A model generated the notes under the pieces. The model saw only the letters and a program-made list of their open reading frames with translations. It did no database searches and was not told the origin of the DNA. A stretch of 64,000 nucleotides of DNA from Daphnia pulex. Its lineage: Eukaryota > Arthropoda > Branchiopoda > Diplostraca > Daphniidae. The DNA lies in assembly GCF_021134715.1 (NCBI RefSeq), contig NC_060026.1:15615001-15679000 (forward strand). The letters run 5' to 3'. This document shows, piece after piece, positions 36,701-50,205 of the stretch. A program made the translations under genes and the position numbers. Within the stretch, counting starts at the first letter, position 1. Every line of letters begins with the position of its first letter.

Positions 36701-39700
36701 TCGCGTTTACTTTTTTCATTCTCTAAATAATTAAATTAAAACAATTCCCCTCCTCCTCTGAAAAAAAAATTATAAAAATCGATCATTTTTATTTTATTTT
36801 AATTAATACAAGGAAAAATGGTTTTCTGTTATGTCTCAAAAAGTTAAAAAAAAAAAAAGGTTTTTGGTTACATGTTTAGACTCGAAAAATAACATACATT
36901 ATTACATTTCTGTGTGTGTGTAGTTTTCTGGGTCTGTTTTAATAATTTGTCGCTGTTATTATTATTTTTGGGGGGTTTTTTAATATTTATTCGAGTCATC
37001 CGTTGACCTTGTTTAATAAATTTTAAATGTGTCCAACTTTGCAGGGAAAATCTAATTTAACGGTGACGTCAACGCGTTCGGCAGGGGTCCTTAAAAATAA
37101 TTCGGTTGAACGCAACCAACTTGGATGATCTCTGGTTGGTGGCTGGAACAACTTTTGGTGTATTTATTTTGCTCCGAGAAAGGGAACATGTGTATACACA
37201 AACAGCAGACGCAGAAATATCCTTGATCTCGTGACCCTTTAAACTTGATGGCATTAAACAAAAAACATTCGGTCGGTTCCAAACTGATTTGAACACAACA
37301 TTTTTTGACACACAGCTATACCCAGCAGCAGCCAAATAACAACTCCCGATCAAATATTACATGTTCCGAAATTTCCTGGAACTGTGTGCAGCGATGATAA
37401 AATCTGGGATTTTGATATACTACTATACTACACAGTTACCTTTTCTGAGAAAAAGAGTTCAAATGATCACGGCCGATAAATTTGGAAAAATTAGACGGTC
37501 CTTCATTTATTATCGGGGGGAAAATAAAAATGAATTCAGAATAAATTGAACGCAGTTTTTATAACTACACTTTGTGTTTGTGTGTGTGTAATGTATAGAT
37601 TGGGGCGTGAATGCACGTAGATTTTCTGCCCACACATAAAGGAAGAGCCTTGAAAAACGAACCGGGAAAGCGAAAAATTCATGCCCGCACGCCAAAAAAG
37701 AAAAAAATGTAATAAAATAAAATAAACGAATTTCTTAGAAGAAAAAAAAGAATTTCGGCCTTTTTTGTTGTTTTTATTCGGTTGCTAACCGGATTGGTGA
37801 ACGCATCAAGTGAATCAATTTAATTTATTAGTTCTAATCAAATCCAAAAGCACCTTCCCCATATCGTGCAAACTCTATTCACGTGCGTCATGGGCCACAG
37901 TCTCCCGAAAAAAACGCCTGCGGGAAAGTGAAAGTGACGTAACATCACGAATAAAAAAAGGGGAGGAAGCCGGTGGCAATGAAATAATTAAATAAGAAAT
38001 AAAATAAAAATAGGGTTTGAATCTAGTATATATATTTGAAAATAATAATTTAAATTTAAGAAAACGAGTTTTTATCTGATTGCATTTCACGGGTGAGTTT
38101 TCGATTAGTTTGGCCAAGGTTCAACTCTTTTCCCTCTAGCAACAACAACAACAACAACAACATTATTTTTTTTTTTTTTTCGGAGCGGGAAAACTGAAAT
38201 TGGCGTGAATTCGCGGGGTCCTTATTAGGGTCCGTTCGGTTGCCATGCGCGCAATAAATTGAATAATTAAATCCAATTGATTGTAGCAATCATTCAAATA
38301 TCGTTGGGGGAAAATTTAAATTTAAATAAATTTCATTTTCAAATAGTTGTCCCCGCCCACCTCCAAAACCCGCCGTTTAAGATTCCCAGTTAGCAACAAC
38401 TTTTATACCTTATGACACTGTGCCCAGCAACCAAGACTCGCCTAGCAACTGGAACACACAAAGAAAGAAGTGGGGGAGAGAAATATATTTATTTTAAAAA
38501 AAGGGGCAAGACATAGAACTCGCCATCATCGTTCTTACATCCCATGCAAAGTTCCGTGAATAATGACCGTTCCCCCCTTCATTCTTCTTCACGCTGTGCC
38601 TTGAGAACTATAAGAAGAAAAGTTTTATTTTCTTGGCGATACAGTCGACACACAATCTCACATACTTTTTCTTTATAAATATTTGAGAGAATAATCGGCC
38701 CTTTCCGCTGTCTTGGGTCTCGGCTCCGCCCACTTGAAAGAGTGGGGGGGGGGGAAGGATTTTTTTATTTTATTTCTTGAATATCAAAATGTCATAAAAG
38801 CCAATTAATGACGGTCTTTGTTTAACGGCTTCATTCCAACATTGTTATTATCTTTTTTCTCCTTTTCGAAATGTTTCAATTCCTTCCTGCATAGTTCACC
38901 AGTGAAATTTTTAATTTTTTAAACCCAGAAAATTAATATGTAATCAAATTTGGGGGGGAATCATTTTCTCAAGAAATTTACTGAACCATAAACAAAACGA
39001 GTACTCTATACTTTTCGACGGTAAAAATTAAGTCGACCCAGTTGCGTGCTTACTTTAATTAAATTTTAATTTATTTCCAACACAATTTTCTTAAAAGCTT
39101 TTGTTTACACGAAAAACTTGTATTATAAACATGGTGGTCTGTAACATCTAAAAAGAATTAGAAAATAAAAATTGGATTCTTTATTTAAATTTGTTATCAG
39201 ATGTGTATTATGTTATCGTCGCCATATTGAGTCCTGCTGGTTGGGCAGGACCGGTTTTGATTGTTCCGTACCCGAATGAAATTGATAGAATAGAGCCAGA
39301 ACTGGAATGCTCATTTCGCCAATTTGTTGGTTGACCGACTCTCGTGAAAAAATTCACGAAAATATCGACACGAAGGTCAAATTGTGAATAAAATTATTCT
39401 GTCCGCCAGGAAAAAGAAAAAATATTAACGGCTAGACTTTGTGTCAAACAAAAACACAAAGGACCCTGAAAATAACTCTCTCTCTCTTTCTTGGCTGCCA
39501 TCCACATGTACATATAGTCAGGTCACTAAATTTGCATATCGAAATAGAAAAAAAACAAAACAAAGAGACGTGAAAAATTTCCAATAAAAGACGATATCGA
39601 GGCGCACACGTGTGTCTAATATCCTGAAATTAAATAATTGAACAAAGTATAAGAAAAAGGGGTCAAGTCGCATTTCAAGGTTTTTCTTAAATATATTTTA

Positions 39701-41109
39701 AAATAATCAAAAAATAATTTTAGACGCCATTTTGAGCCACAATTGACGACACTCGTCACGTTCCCGGTGTTGATGTCAAATTGATTATTTGGCTGGATAA
39801 CCCCCGCGCGAAAAAATAAGAAATTAAATATTTGCATAATCACCTGACTTCCTTTATCATTTCCTAAATTTAATTTGGATTGGGTCAAGGATTTATTTCG
39901 GATCGAATTGATTAAGCGGAAATTTCTTCGCGCCCTCATTTTATATATTCACAAGCTGATGAAATTGAATCGATTTCTGTGTCATGTACTCATGTGTAAT
40001 AGAAAATTTGGTCAAAAACAGCTGATTGGGTGACTCGTACAGTTTGGAATGGAACCCAGTGTGGGGTAGGTTAACGTGTGTGACGTCATCCCGTTCAAAC
40101 AAACCAGAAAAAAAAAATAAAAAATAAAAAATTCCAAAATTTTTTCGTTGTCGAACACGGATCAAAGTTCATTGTTACAATTTCCTGGAAATGTTTCAAC
40201 AACCGGCGATAAATGTTGATTACAACAGCGACGGCGGCTGGGGATGATAGCGGAACGGTTATGTTATGTGGTTCCCTGCTCTGCTGGACCGGAGTTAGTA
40301 GGGGGTTTTCTCCACCATACCCCAACATTGTGTGATATGTCCTAAGGGGGGAAAAAGGCAAACAATCGATAGTGTACAGCACGCGGGAGTATATATATAT
40401 ATATATGTAGAGAAGGGCCGTGAAAGAAAAGGTATTTCTGACAAGGTTGTTGTTATGTACACAAAATCCTTTCGTCATAAATCAATACGGAAAAAATGAT
40501 GGACCGTGTGTAGTCTACATTAATGTACGGTTAAAATATAGCAGACGACACTTCCGGGTGAGAAACTTTTGTGTGTCGTGTGTGGTTGTTATTTTATTTT
40601 TCGGGAATAATGTAAACCACAAAATTGTGAGACTGGCCCGGATTTTTCACGAGTTCCGTTTCGAAAGGTATATCCTTAAAAATTTATTTGATTTGACACA
40701 ACAACTGCTGTAAAAAGTGAAACGTCATGGTGAGTCATATTTCCCCCTAGCAACAAGATTTTTGTGTTTGTCTAGTGAAATGCCACTAAACTTTGATGGA
40801 TATTAAAATTCTATTCCAATTTTTTTTTTGTTCCCAAGCTCAGTCAAAGGATATAGGGGATTCCGGTGGCCATTATATTATTTTGGTCTGGGCAGCCGGT
40901 AAATATATACACACATAGGCCCATGTTGCTGGGGGTTTTCATCCTCTTTTTGTTTGTATCTGCACACGTCAACAGCTGGTCCTCTTCCATCTCTCTCTCA
41001 ATGGATAGAAAAGAAGAAAAAAACAAATTCCGCCCTCACAAAGAAACAATAACTTTAAGCAGCAGTGAATTTCAGCTCGAAATATTTTATTTCCAAAATG
41101 GCCGACTTC
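33750..41109. other. long AT-rich spacer upstream of GOGAT
   Basis: No host gene recognised. It should hold the GOGAT promoter and leader. Two CTCF-like sites lie at 34789-34802 (GCGACATCTAGTGG) and 34840-34853 (GCTGCCATCTAGGG). There are scattered GCTCCGCCCAC and TAGCAAC motifs, a (CAA)n run at 38140-38161, an (AT)n run at 40389-40406, and a hairpin GTCCTGC..GCAGGAC near 39232-39252. The rest is homopolymer-rich. Confidence 0.4.
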
Positions 41110-41114
41110 CACCC

Positions 41115-43275
41115 TGTTGATATAGAAATTAACACGTGAACCTGTTTGCTGCAAAGAACGCTTTGTATTGCTACTCGCCTAGCCACAATCGTCAACAGCA
41201 CTGAGTCCCCCTCTCTTATTCCTTTGTCTGGGTAGGTCCTTCTCCCCCTCTCTTCTTTCCTGGCTATCCTGCGTTGCCGCACTGTCCAGTTTGTTTATCT
41301 TTTATACTCAACACCTCCCCTCAAACTGGACCCCCAAAAATAAACATGAGCACAGAATACACAGCATATTTGAATCAGACATAAATACTAGGTTCAGTGT
41401 CACAAGACAAATAATAAGAAAAGAAATATCAGCCTCCTTTAACTCTTCAGTTACACCTCCCCTACACCCCGAACGCCAATCTTGTCACGGAGATACTTGA
41501 AGCGTGGAGCAGCCAGGGGTTTCGTGAGTGCATCGGCCAGTTGCTCCTGGGAGCTTACATAGTTTATCATCTCTTCTGTCATGTCGATCGTAACGCTTCC
41601 TTTTTCTGTCCGCTTCTTCTCCTTCTCTCTCACGCCGGCGTTTGTATTGACGGCATTGAGCTCTAACATGCGTAGTGGAGTTGCACTCCCAGCATGTTCT
41701 CGGTATACCAGCATGTTGACTGGAAGGGTGGCTTTTTCCTTTGTTCTGACCGTACTGGGCAGGAAGTGCTTGCTCTTTGTGCTGTGATTCATCTCTGTTC
41801 GGCTTACTGAGATAGGCAGTATCAGATGTCGATTTTGCTTCTTCGTCGTTGCGCAGGCTCTTGTCCAATGCTATAAGGCGAGTAGTCAGTTTCTTGAGAG
41901 TTTTCTCTGCAACAGGCGTGCTGTCCCATGCAAAGGCAAAAACACGGAACTCTGGAGGAAGCGACATGAGTATCTTTGCCATTATTTGATTATCATCAAT
42001 AGCTATGTTGAGGCTCTTCAGACGGAATGCTATCTGTTCCAACTCAGTCAGGAAGCTTGATACACTTTGGCTTGGTCGAAATGTGCATCCATAGAACTTT
42101 GTCCACAATAGAGGTGCATTGTCTGCGGCATCTTCTTCATACTCAGTCTCCAATTTCATCCACATCTCTTGGGCTGTGCTACAAGACATCAGGATCCTTG
42201 ATTGGTCTTCTTTGATGGCGCCAAATATGTTCTGCATTGCCGTGGTATTTCTCTTGTTCCAGTTGGTTATATCAGCTGCATTTTCAATCACCTGGTCAGC
42301 ATTGCGTCTCTGATTGTGGTAACAAAACGAGAAGATGGTTAGGTTTGTGATATCCATGGCAGCCTCACATTATCTCAATGTGGAATCTCCCTCACATCAT
42401 CTCGATGTGGAATACCTCTCACATTATCTCAATGTGGAATCTCCCTCACATCATCTCGATGTGGAATACCTCTCACATTATCTCAATGTGGAATCTCCCT
42501 CACATCATCTCGATGTGGAAAAACACTCAGCTGTCTCCTAGATGCTTGCAACTCTAGCACACACTTGTCCACCATCATATGATGGAATTTAGCCAGAGTG
42601 ACCAAACAGATTGAGAAAGAAACACAAAAAAGAGAAATGTCCAGCAAACACAAACACACAAAAAACAAAATCAAGTGGCAGAGATTAAGCACTCACGCCG
42701 GGATCTAAGTTTGTCAATTTAATAGTTGGTACCACGCCACAGATAGGCATCTCATATCGCGTTGTTGTCAGGCACGGATCACACACATAAAGAAAACAAT
42801 AAATCATCAATAAACTTACTTCAGCAGGTTGCCGTTGAGTCCCGTTCACGACTTCCCAAAGCTCAACACTTTGTAACGCCAGCTTCATTCCAAATTTCCA
42901 AGACGCGTAGTTTTTCCCATTCAGACACCATACAACATGGCGGCGGCCATCTTTCTCCATCACTCCAGAAAAGAATTTCTAATTTCTTGGGAACAGTTAG
43001 CCGGGGACACACACAAAAAAAAATAATTGTTCAGACAGAGTAGCTGTTAGCTGTGCGTACAGCTGGGCCCATAACCTGTTGATATAGAAATTAACACGTG
43101 AACCTGTTTGCTGCAAAGAACGCTTTGTATTGCTACTCGCCTAGCCACAATCGTCAACAGCACTGAGTCCCCCTCTCTTATTCCTTTGTCTGGGTAGGTC
43201 CTTCTCCCCCTCTCTTCTTTCCTGGCTATCCTGCGTTGCCGCACTGTCCAGTTTGTTTATCTTTTATACTCAACA
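41115..43275 (-). mobile_element. copia-type LTR retrotransposon, broken
   Basis: Two 199-bp LTRs (41115-41313 and 43077-43275) begin TGTTGAT and end CAACA, with target duplication CACCC at 41110-41114 and 43276-43280. They look identical by eye, so insertion is very recent. TGGGCCCATAACC just inside the right LTR is the initiator tRNA-Met anticodon-arm primer site of copia elements, and the element reads on the minus strand. Parts seen are a copia gag-type region (41485-42963) with a CCHC zinc knuckle (CWECNSTTHVRAQC) and a piece resembling the tail of the RNase H region. Most of pol is absent, so the element is broken and non-autonomous. A 54-bp tandem repeat lies inside it. Confidence 0.9.
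42364..42520. repeat. 54-bp tandem repeat inside the copia element
   Basis: About three head-to-tail units, each containing two half-units (CTCACATTATCTCAATGTGG and CTCACATCATCTCGATGTGG) of related sequence. So the array is itself built on a 26-28 bp sub-repeat with small inverted symmetry (CACAT..ATGTG). Confidence 0.85.
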
Positions 43276-43280
43276 CACCC

Positions 43281-44644
43281 CCCCCCCTCTACTTCAATTT
43301 TTTTGGCTGACGAAATCATCGGCCGCCATTGCGTATCAAAATGAAAAGATGATGATTTTTTGAATACACACCTCATTGGCTTTGTAATTTATCGGCAGAC
43401 GACGTTAATGACTCGTGTTTTTTTGGAATGTTGACAACCCGTCATTAAAATAATCCCGACAGAAAAATTAGAGAACATGAAATTTATGGTCACCGGAAAA
43501 ACGAGTACAGATAAAAGCCAATCTATTTGATTCTTTTTGACTAGGCTAAACCGCAGAGGTAATAACGAGTCCTTGGAAATTTGTGTATGTCTTTTCAATC
43601 AGCTGTGGGGTTGTCGTCTGCTATTTTCAGATCTCAAACTTTGTACCTTTGTCATATCATTTCGGTTCAATTTTCCATGAATATTTCCTTACCAAAAAAA
43701 AACATGTACCGACACGTTGGAACTTGAAAAAATGGCAAGTAGATTTTTCAAAACGTTCCCGAAATGTCGACGAACGAAAAGAGAAAAGGCCATTGGGGGA
43801 AAAGGCCGTTGACGACCGAGGGATTCCCTTTCCCCAAATGCCCATCCTTTTTTCTTTTTCTCCCCTCGGTAACAGCGTCAGCTCCGCCCACCGTCGATTC
43901 CCATTGGTCGATACGGACCCGGGTATCCCGGTTAGCAACAAGCATTTAAAACATAATACGTATTGAGAAGGCCCAAACTATAATACAACCAACATCATCT
44001 TCTTTCTCCGAAATATACTAACTTTTGATTCTATTTTCAACGTTCACGATTTTTCATCTAGAATATTCCATCCACTTTAAAGTTCACATGCAACGAGATG
44101 TTTTAGTTGTTATCCTGGGAAAAAAAAATGAAATAAAATAAGGCCATTTTATTATTTTTCCTTCTTTGTGTGTGTTGGAAACAGTGGGCCGAGCGAGAGA
44201 GGACAAAGAGTAGTAAAAAGAGGAAAAAGTCGACTTGGGGAAAAGGCATAGGACACACAGCGTATCGAGTTGTGGTTGCCGAACCCGATATGGTGTGATT
44301 CCACCACGGACGCCAGCGCCACCGCCAAGTGTGTGGCGAGAGGAGCCGACAAGCCGAGATCGTCTGCCTTTGTTCAGCTCAGTTGCTGAACGACCATCTG
44401 ACCGACAGGGTCGTTAAAACCATTTGGCCCAAGTTTTGAAATAAGTTTTTATTTTGTTTCAACTCTTTTTATTATTTGGTCATCCTCTCCGCTTCCACCA
44501 CACACACACACAAAGTTTTTCTTAATTTGGTCAGAAGAAAATTTAATCACCAATCATTCCTGTTAAAAGGCGAAAAAGTTGTTTGATTCAGTCGTTGATG
44601 GGTTGGCCCGGTTGTCCTTGATTGATATCGAGTCGATTCTTTTA
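43281..44644. promoter_or_regulatory. 5' region of sestrin
   Basis: No coding exon seen. Around 43878-43910 a GC box (CTCCGCCCAC) is followed by an inverted CCAAT (CCATTGGTCG), typical of an animal promoter. A (CA)n run lies at 44500-44512. The transcription start is not certain. Confidence 0.35.
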
Positions 44645-47600
44645 ATGTATTTAAAAGTTGAGAGTGTCAGTGCTGTGGAGATTGCGTCAAGCTCATCTTC
44701 GTCTACCACCACCACCACGTCGAGACTAGGCAGTAACTCGCTGTCGTCTTTGTCGTCGTCGTCCAATCGTCCAGGAGTTACGAAAATTCCCGTTCCGTTG
44801 CACCACCGACTGGGTGGCGGGGCGGCCGCCGCTGCTGCTGCTGTTGCTGCCGCCGCCTCTGCCGCCACTGGGGCCGCCTGCACTCCCGATGAGATCTACT
44901 GTTACACTCAGTCCAATTCCAACAACATTAATCGGACGACGAGCCTCCATTTCAATCACCACTATCAACAATTCAACAACCATCACTATTACAACAGCCA
45001 ATCGGCAGCAGCCATCAGCAGCCCAGCAACAGCACCAAACAGGGGAGGATTCGGTCGGTTACCACCTCAAGCACATCATTACGATTTGGCAACTGCCAAT
45101 TCATCTCCCAACATGGGAATTCATCACATTGGTGTAAGTATGATTTAATTTCACTGAATTGTCGAGTCTTTTTGTTATTTGGTTGTTGGGGGGCTTTCCC
45201 AGTTTCCCGCTAGAGGAGCTCGCTGATGGACGGGAAACCGGTTAACCCAGAAACCAGCCCACACCTCTTTTTATCCTTTTAAATTTTATCTATTTCGATG
45301 GGGAGGCACAATAATTTTTAAATTGTTAGGTTATGTAACCAAATCCCAAGTGACGTCATGGGATGTGTACAAGAGTTTCTAGAAGTTTTCTCTCCCCTCA
45401 AGTAGTTTCCAATTTTTCGTCTGCTGTTTGCATTTGAATAATCGATTTGCGTATTTTGCCAAGCTTCTTTTCCTTGCTGGAAATAGCACGCACGTGCCTA
45501 GGATTTGATCTAGGAGCCAACCAAGAGTAGAAATAAAAGTGCTTTGTGCGTTGTGTGTTGTGACGTCAGTTTGTCGAGGGACAAAGAAGAAAAGAAAAAT
45601 AAAAGAAATTTGTTTCAGAGATGGCGCTGCCGCTCGTCCCTACAAAATCTTGTTTCTAGGGAGACAAGATTTTTAATGTCTCTGGGCGGGGTCGTCGACC
45701 TCCTTAGTTTCTCTCCCCCCAACTCAATTAACAATCCCCTCCTTAAATAATAATAATAAGACTACTCCTTTATTTTCTTACCCAATGTGTGTAACATTTT
45801 TATTACAAATTGCGCGACCTAGTCAAGTCGTAAAGAAGTAAGACGAAAGGATCAGAGACCCGAGAGTCTCTTCACCAGAGAAGTGAAATCGGTTCCCTTT
45901 TCGGTTGTTGTTTTTCTTCTTTTTCTTCTTTTTGTTTTTGTATTTTTACGATCGTGTTTCTTTTATGCATTTTGCCCTCAGGTAGCGTGAACAGCTGATT
46001 TGGCGGTTCGAGCCCTCGAGGCTGAATTTAAGACCTTTTTTGTATGGGTAGAAAAATGTGAACACATCCGCTATTGTTGTGTGTGTGTGCAAAGGGTCTC
46101 TATGATTTAGAGGGGGGAGTTGTTTTACCATTGGCTTCGTCAACTCCGCCCCCCTTTGAAACTGTTTTCCAAATCTTTTTAAATGAGTGACACATTTGGT
46201 GTAGTACTTACTACTAGTCGGCTCTAGTTTTAATTATAATTGGCATGACAAGAAGATTAAGCAGAATCCCAATGCCCTCAGGGATTGATGGGGAGGGTCA
46301 AGGTGATTTCGAGGACATTGGTTTTCTCTTTAGTTAAAAAAGAAGAAGAAGAAATGTTTAAATGTGACGTCAATCGGGTCGAACTCGACGATGGACACCG
46401 GGTCATTTGAATAAAAACAGTTTGGGAATGCCATAAGAGGCGAAAAGTCATTTTGTGTTTCTCTTTCCACTCGACAGGACGACGACAAACATTTTGGCGT
46501 CACACAAAAAATGTGTGTGTGCGTTTGTTTTGTTTCCAAAGTTAAAACGTTAAAAACCACTCGGGAGAAACAAAACAAAAGATATTGCGTTCGTAACTTT
46601 ACGCGTTCGCAGAGAGAAGGGGGTCTCTTAACACAATACGAAGGCCATTTGGACGTAAACAAGTCGCGAGGTTGTTGCTTAAAAAAGAGTTGAAAAAGAA
46701 AGAAAAAAAGTTGTTTGAATTTTTCTCTTTTTTTATTACACGAACGAACGTAGTAGTATTCGTCCTTGGGCTATCGTTTTCGGTTCTGGGGTTGGGCGGC
46801 CACTTGAAAATATTTTTCCGTCAACAAAAACAACAACAGGATTTGCTGCAGGGGAATATGACAGACTTTATTTCATTTCATAGTATAAATTGTTATTATT
46901 TTTTTAAATTATTTTTTAAAAATTCATTTACAGGCGGCTGATTTTGCTTCAACTGTCGATGTACAACACGGCCCTGGTCGACCAGACCGGCTGGAACAGG
47001 TACGAACCAGAATGCGATTTAAAATAACTTTTTAGTAGTAGCAACAGGAAAAATTTGAAATTCTAATTTTTGAAAATTTTGTGCTAAATTACAGGTCATG
47101 TCTTTGCATCCGCAATATTTGAAAATATTCACCAAGTCGCAGTCGTTCATCATGCGAGGCGATGGACCGTTACCCTTCCACTACCGACACTACATCGCCA
47201 TTATGGTAATTTTTATTTTTAATTTGGTATCTTATTCGATCCGACATTGGACACTTGGAAATCTAGTATTTCATCTCTAATTTAATTCGGGTGACAACAA
47301 CAACTGAAAGTTGTTTTGAAAGACGTCCTTCCACACCCCATTTATAGTTGTTTGGGGGTCTGCTTTGGGCCCATTGTCTGTTGCCATATGGGCGAGTGTT
47401 ATGGCGTCGAATTGCCAAATTGCCCAGTGTCACACACGTGTGTGTGTGTGGAAAAAGAGACGAGGTCGACGATCGTGTCGCCCTGAATTCAACCGGGCTG
47501 GAAAATGTTACGAATCTAATCAAGTTTTTATTTTATTTTATTTGTACAGGCCGCTGGTCGCCATCAATGTTCGTACCTGATTCAACAGCAGGTGAACGAG

Positions 47601-50205
47601 TTCCTTTTGCAAGGCGGAGACGAGCGCTGGCTCAACGGACTCCATTCGATTCCGGCCAAACTGAGGGATCTCTACGAAATCAATAAGATTTTGGCTCACC
47701 GGCCTTGGCTCATCACCAAACACCACATTGAGGTATGTTCTTTTAGATGATGATTTTTTTTTCCTTGTGGTACGTGGGTACACGTGTGGCGGCCCCTCCT
47801 GGGAAAAACTCGTTTAAACTGTACCCAATAAACCAGTTTTTTCTCGAGCCAAGAGAAAATGCGGCTGTGTGCACTTGAGATAAATTCGAAAATATTTTTT
47901 CCTCTTCTAGTATAGAAACGACAGGATCGAGTTCTCTTGGCTTTCTATTTATAGGCACAGTGGATAGATAAATAAACAACAACAGAAAAGAAAAGATAGA
48001 AAAGAGGGGCAGCTGTGCAAGCCAAGAAAAAAGTCCGCCTGGAAATGGACAGTTAAAAACAAAAAGATAACCAGGGAATGTTTTTTCGGCGGTTTGCCAA
48101 ATAAGAAAAAAAAAATTCTTTTTTAAAATAATTTTTTGTCCGACTAGTACGAACTCGCCTATTCCGGATTATTTGAGACATGATTTATTCGTTGGCGATT
48201 CTCTAGGAGAAATTTTTTTCTCGTAAGGATTTTCACTTTGGCGCGCCGGACCGTCTCCATTTATGGGCGTGACAATGACTGGACACGAGTTGTTTTGTTG
48301 ATGTTTCGCAATAATAATTTTTGATGGGATTAGATTGGCCTAGATTTTTATTATTTTAGTCTTACATTTTTAATTGTCGTCAAGACATTTCAACCAGAAC
48401 ACCGGACATTGGAATCTGTATTATTGTTGCTGGACCTTGTCTGGTCCAGTTTTTTTTTATTTCTATCTAGTGTGATAAACAACGAGTGTGAAATCGGACC
48501 ACAACGCCAAAGAATGTTTCAAATTGTTTACGTCTGTGTCCAAATTTGGGAATCCAAAGGTCCCCCCTCACTCTTGGCTCTTTGCCTTTTGATGTGAATA
48601 TCGGGTGAAAAAAACAAAACCCCAAAAATCCCAAGTTGAGTCACTGGGAATGAGTGGAGAAAAATGCGCTAATCACGAATTTTGAACGATGATTACATCT
48701 CGTAATCTTTGTTGTGTGGGGCGAGGTCGTCTTATTTGACCGATATGAAATTCAAATATTTTTAATATTTTTATATTGACAGAAATTGACTAAAGGCAGC
48801 GACAGTTGGTCACTGGGCGAATTGGTGCACGCGCTGGTGATCCTCTCGCACTACCACGCCATCTCGTCTTTCGTTTTCGGTGTCGGAATTGGGGACGGTG
48901 AAGATGAACCGCCTTGCTGCTGCCCGTCTATCGCCCACAAATCGGCCACTACCACGGCCACTGCTTCGGTTCCATCTGGTAATAGTAGTAGTGGACAATC
49001 AACTCCGACCTCGGCATCTCCTCCGCTAACCAACGGCGGCAGTCCTTTGGTGTTGGCAACACGAGAAATCGTCACGGCTCCAACTACATCGGCTGCAACC
49101 GGTACGTCTGCACTGGGCGGTTTTTATTTTTTAAATTTAATCTTTACAAGATAAAGGCCCTAGAGCTTATATATATGATTCATCTGGTTGTGTAGGAGCC
49201 GGTTCCAATCAAGGATCGAGGTCCAATTCGGGCCGTGGATCGCCTGACGAGCCTCGGAGCGCTGCTGGGAGCCGGCGCGGGACCTTGTCGACTGGCGATT
49301 TTGGCATGATGCAAGATCACGAGCTGATGGCCGGAGGGCTGGACGCTTTGATGATGCGGATGAAGAATTTGGACGAGCACCGGCAAGAGTACAGCGCCGA
49401 GGAGCAGACGAAACGCTACGAACACGTCGAGAGTCAGAGCGCCGAATTGGGCGTGGTTGGATCGTCTACGGCCGTCGATGGATTTTCATCCAGCCGTCCC
49501 AAACCGGAAATTAGTCAATTTATCGACGACCCCGATTTCACTTACCAGGTATATTTCATTTTTTATTTTTTAACTTGACCCTTTTTATGTTTGTAGAACA
49601 TTTCCTTGATTGAATTTTTATTCTTTTTTGGTGTTTTTTGATTTGATGCCCATCAGGACTTTGCCCGTCGCGGCTCAGTGAATTTGATTCCGACATTTCG
49701 TGTGCAGGACTATTCTTGGGACGATCACGCTTTCTCGCTCATCAACCGGTTGTACAACGACGTGGGCAACTTGCTGGACGACAAATTCCGGCTCATGTAC
49801 CAGTTGACGTACAACTTTATGGGCTCGAAGAAGGACGTTGACACGTCACGCTTCCGCACGGCCATTTGGAATTACATTCAGTGCATGTTTGGCATCCGTC
49901 ACGATGACTACGACTACGGCGAGGTGAATCAGGTGCTGGAACGATCCTTGAAGGCCTACATCAAGACGGCCGTCTGCTTTCCCGAACGAGTCACCAGAGC
50001 CGATTACAACAACATCCTCAAGGAGCTCCATCACTCGGAAAAGGTGAGAAACATTTCTTATGGGCTACGCTACTACCATCTAGCGGTGGAAACTAATTTT
50101 TCGTTTATTCTTTTTTAGATTCACGTCAATTTGATGCTATTAGAGGCTCGCATCCAGGCCGAGCTGCTCTACGCTTTACGTGCCGTCATGCGTTACATGA
50201 CTTAA
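44645..50205 (+). CDS. sestrin
   Basis: Eight exons (44645-45133, 46934-46999, 47095-47205, 47550-47732, 48783-49101, 49196-49548, 49657-50043, 50119-50205) give 664 residues, longer than vertebrate sestrins (about 480-550). The extra length is a low-complexity head (Ser, Ala, His/Asn runs) and a Ser/Thr-rich insert at about 270-310. The core is unmistakable: [19 protein letters not shown], then [17 protein letters not shown] with the conserved peroxidase-like cysteine, then [15 protein letters not shown] and the C-terminal [18 protein letters not shown] block. Sestrins bind GATOR2 and, in several animals, leucine, restraining TORC1; they also act in oxidative-stress defence. The ATG at 44645 is the first in frame; an upstream exon cannot be excluded. 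Confidence 0.94.

Noticed and set aside
46000-46030. GGTTCGAGCCC, resembling the T-arm of a tRNA
   Set aside because: No A-box, anticodon arm or acceptor stem could be placed upstream at the right distance.
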